Assembly (NCBI RefSeq): GCF_004310335.1
Contig: NZ_SIRS01000001.1
Location: 744,001 to 808,000, forward strand
Source: Hyunsoonleella pacifica
Lineage (GTDB): Bacteria; Bacteroidota; Bacteroidia; Flavobacteriales; Flavobacteriaceae
Direction: 5' to 3'
Length of the DNA stretch: 64,000 nt
The position numbers and the translations under genes are program-made. Positions 63,550 to 64,000 of this stretch are shown piece by piece. Positions within the stretch are counted from its first letter, which is position 1. Each line of letters begins with the position of its first letter. The notes below the pieces were generated by a model that saw only the letters and a list, made by a program, of their open reading frames with translations, was not told the DNA's origin and ran no database searches.

Positions 63550-64000
63550 TTAAATTTTATCAAACGGATTTTTGATTTTTCTAATACTAGTTTCTGATAC
63601 ATGTGTGTAAATCATAGTAGTTTTTGGGCTATTATGGCCTAATAATTCTTGAATATATCTAATATCTGTACCGTTTTCTAAAAGATGAGTAGCAAAACTG
63701 TGTCTTAGGCTATGCAACGTAATACGTTTTTTTAGACCTATTTTCTCTGTTGCTTTTTTTAAAATTTTTTGGGCTGCACTACTACTATATTTTTGCTTAT
63801 TTTGTCCTTCAAACAAATAATGCTCTGGTTTGTAGGTTTTATAATATGCTCTTAAAAGCTCAAGAAATGCTGTAGATAGCAAGGTATATCTATCTTTTTT
63901 GCCTTTAGCATTCTTTTACTGTCTATATCTGTAACTTTTATGTTGATGGCTTCTCCTAATTCTTAAACCAGCAGAATAAATTAAGCTTAAAAGCGTTTTG
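63550..64000 (-). pseudogene. Tyrosine recombinase (Xer-like), frameshifted and cut by window edge
   Basis: The longest open frame (to about 63882) gives the C-terminal half: [24 protein letters not shown] (HxxR), LLGHNS and the tyrosine nucleophile in IYTHV. Upstream, the conserved SLIYSAGLRI (Arg I) and [16 protein letters not shown] lie in two other frames, so at least two indels break the gene. The extra domain of IntI is not present. It is transcribed in the same direction as the cassettes. The N-terminal part is outside the window. Confidence 0.8.

Larger units (their letters stand above)
57445..64000 (-). mobile_element. Integron-like gene-cassette array (array B) with tyrosine recombinase
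   Basis: Cassettes are read leftward from an attI-like region near 63404-63476. Five full attC-like sites (62467, 61339, 60718, 59887 and 59133) and remnants at 58366 and 57500 separate them. Flank matches such as GTTGGGCACA with TGTGCCCAAC and GTTGGGTGTA with TACACCCAAC are exact. An IS110 remnant splits the left end. The recombinase at the right edge is frameshifted in this window. Confidence 0.75.

Noticed and set aside
63550-63882. A complete small integrase gene starting at about 63882.
   Set aside because: The apparent start codon is an internal leucine codon (TTG in KDRYTLLS); conserved recombinase sequence continues upstream in other frames, so it is a fragment.

Overview
The window is AT-rich chromosomal DNA from a member of the Bacteroidota, almost certainly the family Flavobacteriaceae. 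The support is a PorQ-type component of the type IX secretion system, the fused ResB/CcsA cytochrome c maturation protein, YpdA, an SDR-type threonine dehydrogenase, IcmF, absence of Shine-Dalgarno-led starts, and several promoters of the Bacteroidetes type (TAnnTTTG at -7). I found no tRNA, rRNA or CRISPR array.

From 1 to about 16.8 kb lies core genome: a partial M1 peptidase, LOG-family protein, uvrA, ACP phosphodiesterase, glmM, a lipid A-type acyltransferase, rhomboid protease, then lon - lysM - porQ - cmk - a Kbp-like LysM protein - rpsA with a long structured leader. From 16.85 to 21.23 kb, recG and a small gene-cassette cluster sit between two inverted copies of a dispersed repeat. From 21.3 to 39 kb follow a PHP-ACT fusion, an M1 aminopeptidase, two methyltransferases, a ZIP transporter, ccsBA, mscL, kbl-tdh with a divergent Lrp regulator, a HAD phosphatase, a MATE pump and a BtuF-like protein. 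From 39 to 55.4 kb come envelope proteins, purU, icmF, an Xre-RES toxin-antitoxin pair, a second Lrp regulator and a leftward operon MFS - ypdA - VOC. That operon is preceded by what looks like a leader-peptide/terminator attenuator.

From 55.5 kb to the right edge is accessory DNA with many broken genes: VOC and CPBP pseudogenes, an IS110 remnant, and an integron-like array of gene cassettes all read leftward. The cassettes are separated by imperfect palindromes of about 135-145 bp. At nearly every cassette, the 6-10 bases just before the gene are the reverse complement of those just after it, which is the signature of an attC-bounded circular cassette. The array starts beside an attI-like region with two direct repeats and a frameshifted tyrosine recombinase at the window edge. 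That recombinase looks Xer-like, lacks the extra IntI insertion and points the same way as the cassettes. Cassette cargo includes a TIR/deoxyribosyltransferase-like protein with a LuxR-type HTH, a SecD-like lipoprotein, an RDD membrane protein, a hypothetical protein and a ParDE toxin-antitoxin pair. A sister cluster of the same kind lies beside recG.

All family names are from reading motifs by eye; no database search was possible.
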